From positions 6,033-29,442 of the forward strand of contig DNAS01000113.1 of the NCBI GenBank assembly GCA_003485185.1: a stretch of 23,410 nt of DNA, written 5' to 3'. The notes beneath the pieces are model-generated. The model did not search any database. It saw only the letters and a list, made by a program, of their open reading frames with translations, and was not told the origin of the DNA. This DNA is from Phycisphaerales bacterium (GTDB lineage: Bacteria > Planctomycetota > Phycisphaerae > SM23-33). Positions 19,328-23,410 of the stretch are shown piece after piece (the first letter of the stretch is position 1; each line of letters opens with the position of its first letter). The position numbers and the translations under genes are program-made.

Positions 19328-21477
19328 CGCGTTCCTTTCCGTTCCCCGACGCCGGATTGGGAGGAATCCTGCTCCAGGTCCTCCTTGTTGACGACCAGGC
19401 GAACGTCGTCCACCCAGTACGTGCGCGGGGTGCCGTTGCCGGAAAAAACGATTGCCCCCATGCGGTCGAGGCTCAGCGAACCTGCCGCCTTGCTGATCCG
19501 CTCGATGGGGATCACCACGCGACGATACTCGTCGTCGATCTTCCCACCCTCGATGAGCTTGTCCTTGACCAGCGCGAGCGGCTCGCTGACGGAGGGTTCC
19601 TCGTACAACGGAGAATCGCGGAACCGGACGAGCAGGTCGTCGTCCTCGCCATCGCTCCGGACGCGGAAGGTCATCGCGTAATACCCCGCGACGTTCCAGA
19701 CCTCGCGGGATCCGGCGACATACGCGACCCGCCAGGGGCCTTCGCCCGTCGTGGTCCATTTCATGCAGCAGGAGCCGACGTAGGCCTCCTCGGCGTCCGG
19801 CTGGCGCGGCACCTCGGGGGCGCCCTCCTCGGCCACCAGGGGATTTTCCTTTCCGTTGTCCCAGAGGACGTAGCTTTCCGGAAGGTCGAAGGTCCACAGG
19901 GGCGCCACGGCCCCGCCGATGGTTCCGTCCGGTCCGACGGCCTTGACCGCCAGCCCGTGCGACCCGGAGGCGACGCCCTGTCGCCCCCCGCCGCGAAAAC
20001 TGGCGGGATTGACGCGCAGTGTGCATCCGAACACGCCGTCACCGGCCTGCCCGTCGTCGTGCTTTCCGTCATCGTGCATGGGCATCGCGTCGGGCCCGCG
20101 AACCGCCTGGAGATCGACCGTCACGCTCGTGGGCGATCCCTGGAGACTCAGCACCCGCGCCGTCACCGTGAACTGCCTTTCATTGAACGCTCCGGCCATC
20201 TCCTCGTACATGGAGAGCAGCTCGCGGGAGGCCCGCGTGGCACCGCGCTGCCTGGTATACCCATGCAACGCCGCCCGGTAGCGCCCCAGCGCCTTCTCGA
20301 ACGCGCGACGCTCGTAGGTGAACACCTCGGGCGTGACAGCGGCCTCGGTCACGGAAACCCCCCGGCTGCTCACGTATCCCTTGTAGAGCCGCCCGTTGAC
20401 CGCCGCGAAAAACATCCGCCCGTTGGCTGCGGCGCGGATGTGGGAGCCCTCCCGCACGAACGGGCCCACGAAAAGCCCCTGGCTGTACGCGGACCACGTC
20501 TTCATGCCGTCCAGCGAGAGGATCAGCCCGAGTTTCTTCGGCTCGTAGGCGAAGAGAATCTCCTTGTCTTCGCGCGGGCCCCACGTCGCGCCGACGCTCG
20601 CCAGGCGGTCCGTCTCATTCGGACCGACGCGGTATCCACCCGCCTCATCCACCCGGAGGATGCCCCTGTCGGCCGTCGCGAAGTAGATCGTGTCGTCCCG
20701 CGCCTGTGTCCCGTCGGCGTAGACGACGTCGCGGACCACCTCGCTCCACAGGTCGTCCAGCATGTTGCAGAAGAATCCGCTCTGGAGGTCCGGCGCAGTC
20801 TTCTTCGACGCGACGACGATCGAACCGCTGCCCCTGCCCCAGCCCCGCATGTTCCCAAACACGTCGTAGACGTGGTAGTCGCCGCCGATCACGTGCCACG
20901 TCTTTCCCGCGTCGTAGCTGCGCGAGATGCCCGGCGCGTCCTTTCCGTGCAGCGCCAGCAGCGTGCGGAAGCGGGCGTCGCCCGTCGCCACGCGGAGGGC
21001 GCGGACCGTGTCGCTCGCCAGGCCCGTCTGCAGGGAGCCGATCCGGCGGAACGTCTTCCCGGCGTCGTCGGTCGCCCAGACGCCCCGGCCTTCGGTGCCC
21101 AGGTAGAACAAATCCGGACGGATGGGGGAAAACGCGAGGTCGCAGATGGCCCCCACCTTGTCGGCTGCGGCGGCGGGAAGGGCTTTCCAGGAGCGCCCCG
21201 TGTCGTCGCTGACGGACAGCCCGCTTTCCGTCACGACATAGACGCGCGAGGGAATCGCCGGATGCGGAAAGACGCCCCGGACGCCTGCCAGGGCGCGATC
21301 GGCCACCCACGTCACGCCCAACGCGCCATAGCGGGCGTATTCGGCTTTCCTCGCCTCCCGGGCAGCGATTTCGGCCGGCGTCGGCTCACGCGCGGAGGCG
21401 ACGGAACCGATCCATGCGACGGCCGCAGCCGCCAGGACCGCACCGAGCCCCCGTCGCAGCAAGGTATCTCGATTCAC
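19324..21477 (-). CDS. Exported Asp-box beta-propeller protein with C-terminal sandwich domains
   Basis: Of 717 residues. The signal peptide ends in ASA/RE (about 29). Asp-box motifs (S-x-D-x-G-x-T-W pattern) at SDDTGRSW (90-97), TDDAGKTF (136-143), SYDAGKTW (187-194) and SLDGMKTW (321-328) mark a sialidase/BNR-like propeller with repeat spacings of about 46, 51 and 134 residues. Sialidase catalytic residues were not recognised, so binding rather than cleavage is likely. After a helical linker come a beta-sandwich with a DDGKHDDGQAGDGVF loop (about 460) and a C-terminal jelly-roll-like region ending in WVDDVRLV, like carbohydrate-binding modules. The start is GTG at 21477, with an AAGGAG site 6 nt upstream, overlapping the preceding stop as GTGA. 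It is third of four genes. Confidence 0.85.
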   Translation of the reverse strand: MNRDTLLRRGLGAVLAAAAVAWIGSVASAREPTPAEIAAREARKAEYARYGALGVTWVADRALAGVRGVFPHPAIPSRVYVVTESGLSVSDDTGRSWKALPAAAADKVGAICDLAFSPIRPDLFYLGTEGRGVWATDDAGKTFRRIGSLQTGLASDTVRALRVATGDARFRTLLALHGKDAPGISRSYDAGKTWHVIGGDYHVYDVFGNMRGWGRGSGSIVVASKKTAPDLQSGFFCNMLDDLWSEVVRDVVYADGTQARDDTIYFATADRGILRVDEAGGYRVGPNETDRLASVGATWGPREDKEILFAYEPKKLGLILSLDGMKTWSAYSQGLFVGPFVREGSHIRAAANGRMFFAAVNGRLYKGYVSSRGVSVTEAAVTPEVFTYERRAFEKALGRYRAALHGYTRQRGATRASRELLSMYEEMAGAFNERQFTVTARVLSLQGSPTSVTVDLQAVRGPDAMPMHDDGKHDDGQAGDGVFGCTLRVNPASFRGGGRQGVASGSHGLAVKAVGPDGTIGGAVAPLWTFDLPESYVLWDNGKENPLVAEEGAPEVPRQPDAEEAYVGSCCMKWTTTGEGPWRVAYVAGSREVWNVAGYYAMTFRVRSDGEDDDLLVRFRDSPLYEEPSVSEPLALVKDKLIEGGKIDDEYRRVVIPIERISKAAGSLSLDRMGAIVFSGNGTPRTYWVDDVRLVVNKEDLEQDSSQSGVGERKGTR

Positions 21478-22592
21478 GGACGCTCCTTCGCCTCTTGCGG
21501 TTCCGTCGGCAGCAGTTCCGCCCGCCCGAGCACCACCCGCCGAGCCAGGCTCCCGGGCGACCCCTTGCCCTTGCCCGACAGGGGCACGTAGTCTTTGTTT
21601 TCATCGCCCAGGGCGCTGACGGGCTCCTTGGCGCCGTTGTCTTCCAGGGCGGCGTGCTCCGTGATCACGCGCCGCTTGCTTTTGGCGATCTCGATGTCGC
21701 CCTGGCCTTTCATCTTGAGCGGCACGACGGCGTCGGGGACATTCGCGTCGCTGTCGGGGCTGAGCTTGCGCGAGCCCGGCTCGTCGGTGTCGCTGACGTA
21801 CAGCTTGCGGAAGATTTCCACCGATTCCTTTCCCGTGACGCGCCACGAGCCGTCGTCGGCGAGATTCTGGCGGGCGATCCACAAGGCCGACTGGTACGCC
21901 GCCCAGTTGTACGCTTCCAGCAGCGTGATCGTGCCGTCCCTGGCGCCGGCGGCGGGAGATCCCTCGCCATCCGCGCGGGCAGATTCCAACCCACGGAGGA
22001 AGAACTCGGGATACACCGGGGGAACCATTTCCTGGGGCATGTTCCCGCTCACGACAACGCGTCCGACCCGGCTGAGGGCGGGCGTCGCCAGCCCGCCGCA
22101 CGATGTGAAGTTCAGCACCACCTGGTTGCGGGCGGCGAGGGGCTCCAGCAACAGGGCAAGCTGCTCGGCGCTCAGGTCGGGGCCTGGAAGGACGACGAAT
22201 GACGAGTTGCCCTCGGCGCTGCCCAGCCCCAGCAGCACCAGCACGAACTGGTCCTGCGGCTGGACTTTCTTCGCCAAATCGCCCAGGGTCTTTGTGACGC
22301 TTTCCGCCGTGGCGGGCCCGGTCACGAGGGGGTCCCGGAAGTCCTTGTCACCCGTCAGCACGATGACGTTGCCTGCCGGCACGCCGGCCGGCCCGGTCAG
22401 GTGCGCGTGGAACCGTTTCAGCCAGTCGCGATACTGCCGCGCGTGGATGGCCGTTCCGGGCAGGGAGCCGATCAGCAGCGCGTGACAGGCGCCCTTTCCG
22501 CCTGCCGGCTGGGTGGTCGCGTCAGCTTGCGCGCTCGCGCACGCCGTCGCCAGGATCAGGATCGCCGGGATTTTTCGCATCAGGTTTCGCAT
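21474..22592 (-). CDS. Exported caspase/C13-like protein with probable loss of catalytic His
   Basis: Of 372 residues. The N-terminal signal peptide has a hydrophobic core and ends near ASAQA/D; a lipoprotein reading (ATAC) is possible but poor. The body has the alternating strand-helix pattern of caspase/legumain-like peptidases: GKGACHALLIGSLPG, NVIVLTGDKDFRDP, DQFVLVLLGLGSAEGN, and VVLNFTSCGGLATPAL followed by GRVVVSG. In active relatives the first of the last two carries GHG and the second the nucleophile Cys. Here the first reads GLG, with Leu for His, while a Cys is present in TSCGG. An inactive, binding-type role is inferred. It starts 14 nt after the DUF4159 gene at ATG 22592, and an AAGG site lies about 12 nt upstream. 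Family moderately sure. Confidence 0.72.
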   Translation of the reverse strand: MRNLMRKIPAILILATACASAQADATTQPAGGKGACHALLIGSLPGTAIHARQYRDWLKRFHAHLTGPAGVPAGNVIVLTGDKDFRDPLVTGPATAESVTKTLGDLAKKVQPQDQFVLVLLGLGSAEGNSSFVVLPGPDLSAEQLALLLEPLAARNQVVLNFTSCGGLATPALSRVGRVVVSGNMPQEMVPPVYPEFFLRGLESARADGEGSPAAGARDGTITLLEAYNWAAYQSALWIARQNLADDGSWRVTGKESVEIFRKLYVSDTDEPGSRKLSPDSDANVPDAVVPLKMKGQGDIEIAKSKRRVITEHAALEDNGAKEPVSALGDENKDYVPLSGKGKGSPGSLARRVVLGRAELLPTEPQEAKERP

Positions 22593-22606
22593 GAGGAACC
22601 GTTGCC

Positions 22607-23410
22607 TTAGTGGCTCAGGAAATAGATGATGATGTTGATGCCCATCTTGACAGCCTCGATGTTCCGGGCCCCGAAGAACCGCATCATCCACCCGCAGTGC
22701 AGATCGCCCGGGTCGGCGTAGGTCATGATCCGCCCGGTTCCGGGCTCGAACAGGCCCCAGGCGCCAGGTTTCCCCTCATGCAGGCGAATCCCCTGCATGT
22801 GCGGGGAGCCCTGCGGGAAGTCGTAGTAAATGTGGTAAATCTCGTGATCGGCAGGAATGTGCCGCATGGGGTTTTCCGGGAACAGCGAGTTGATGAGCTC
22901 GCGGTAGCAACGGAAGAACCGGTCCTCGCGCCCGCCGTAGACGCAGTCGTCGGACAGGATGAACCCGCCGCGCTCCAGGTACTCGCGGAGGTTTTTCTCC
23001 TCCTTCTCCGGCAGCTTGAAGAATCCCTCGGACGTCATGAACACGAACGGGTAGCGGCACAGTTCGTCGAAATCGCCCAGGCGAACCACCTTGGGCTCCA
23101 TCGACACGTTGATGTTGGTCAGTTCGGCGAGCTTTTTGCGGAGGATGATGTCGCCGGTCGGTCCGACGTTCCAGATGTCGGGCGTGCGGTCATACACGGT
23201 GAACTGGAGGCGCGGGAAGATGAACTTTCCGGTCTGGACGGCCTGGTCGGCCAGCAGCTTCTTCACCGGCGTCAGCAGCGATCCGAGCAGGGCCGCGCCC
23301 GCGACGCCGAGCGTGCCCTTGAGCACCTGCCGGCGCGTCCAGAGCTGGTGGATCTTTTCCACCCCCCCGGCAAGCTGCTCGGCGAGCCGCCCGACCTCGC
23401 GATCGTCGGC
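22607..23410 (-). CDS. DUF4159-family protein with Tat signal (5' end at window edge)
   Basis: About 250 residues from the GTG at 23362; the frame stays open to the edge (reading ADDREVGRLAEQLAGG before it), so the gene may begin outside the window and the given end is a partial boundary. A twin-arginine signal is clear: TRRQVLKG, then GVAGAALLGSLL. The DUF4159 body follows: FPRLQFTVYDRTPDIWNVGP, INVSMEPKVVRLGDFDELCRYPFVFMTSEGFF, GGFILSDDCVYGG, NPMRHIPADHEIYHIYYDFPQGSPHMQG, GRIMTYADPGDLHCGWMMRFF and an INIIIYFLSH end. The fold resembles a glutamine-amidotransferase-like domain, but the function is unknown; in planctomycetes it often lies near MoxR/DUF58 modules, which may be just outside the window. 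It is the first visible gene of the four-gene operon. Confidence 0.93.
   Translation of the reverse strand, partial: ADDREVGRLAEQLAGGVEKIHQLWTRRQVLKGTLGVAGAALLGSLLTPVKKLLADQAVQTGKFIFPRLQFTVYDRTPDIWNVGPTGDIILRKKLAELTNINVSMEPKVVRLGDFDELCRYPFVFMTSEGFFKLPEKEEKNLREYLERGGFILSDDCVYGGREDRFFRCYRELINSLFPENPMRHIPADHEIYHIYYDFPQGSPHMQGIRLHEGKPGAWGLFEPGTGRIMTYADPGDLHCGWMMRFFGARNIEAVKMGINIIIYFLSH

Noticed and set aside
19240..21591. Long plus-strand open frame of about 783 codons
   Set aside because: Antisense to the propeller gene, which has a signal peptide, Asp-boxes and a good ribosome site. The plus frame has shadow-like composition.
1..23410. CRISPR array, phage or insertion sequence
   Set aside because: No regularly spaced repeats, and no integrase, transposase or phage structural gene was recognised, even next to tRNA-Ser.

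Overview
The window is GC-rich, gene-dense bacterial DNA that most resembles a planctomycete, probably of the Phycisphaerae type. The lineage markers are a pseudopilin with an N-terminal FTLIELLVVIAILS segment and a C-terminal H-X9-DG signature, a twin-arginine DUF4159 protein, a polysaccharide-lyase/serine-hydrolase lipoprotein cluster, and many secreted or lipid-anchored proteins. No phage, plasmid, transposase or CRISPR array is visible. The taxon is an inference from gene families; no rRNA or other definitive marker is present.

Left part (1-8.05 kb), mostly plus strand: the 3' end of argG; a UxaC-like uronate isomerase on the minus strand, bracketed by two copies of one palindromic intergenic repeat; an unusually long prepilin peptidase translationally coupled to a small membrane protein; an OmpA/MotB-type lipoprotein; hisH and hisA, split by another palindromic element; and rho. 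A bidirectional terminator separates rho from a convergent HU-family gene.

Middle (8.35-9.05 kb): a mostly non-coding stretch holding the HU upstream region with a perfect 20-bp palindrome, tRNA-Ser(GGA), and immediately downstream a degenerate, hairpin-interrupted partial copy of that tRNA lying between imperfect inverted repeats. A 14-bp tandem repeat follows. This is the most puzzling non-coding patch in the window.

Right-middle (9.05-16.25 kb), minus strand: in transcription order, a heparinase II/III-like polysaccharide lyase, a lipoprotein that joins a CBM9-like module to a class-C beta-lactamase/esterase domain, a nucleoside-hydrolase-like enzyme, a leuB-type dehydrogenase with its own candidate promoter, and a DUF1854 protein. 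The first three look like a polysaccharide or glycan-utilisation unit; the UxaC-like enzyme could in principle act on the released uronates, though it is some 9 kb away.

Right end (16.4-23.4 kb): a plus-strand pseudopilin, then a tightly packed minus-strand operon of four exported proteins: DUF4159 (Tat signal), a caspase/C13-like protein that seems to lack the catalytic histidine, an Asp-box beta-propeller with C-terminal beta-sandwich-like regions, and a TPR protein carrying two copies of a GPDGKAGTADD motif. Spacing is 14 nt, then GTGA and ATGA stop/start overlaps, so the four are probably made together. I know of no described function for this set, and it is the best candidate here for an undescribed system.
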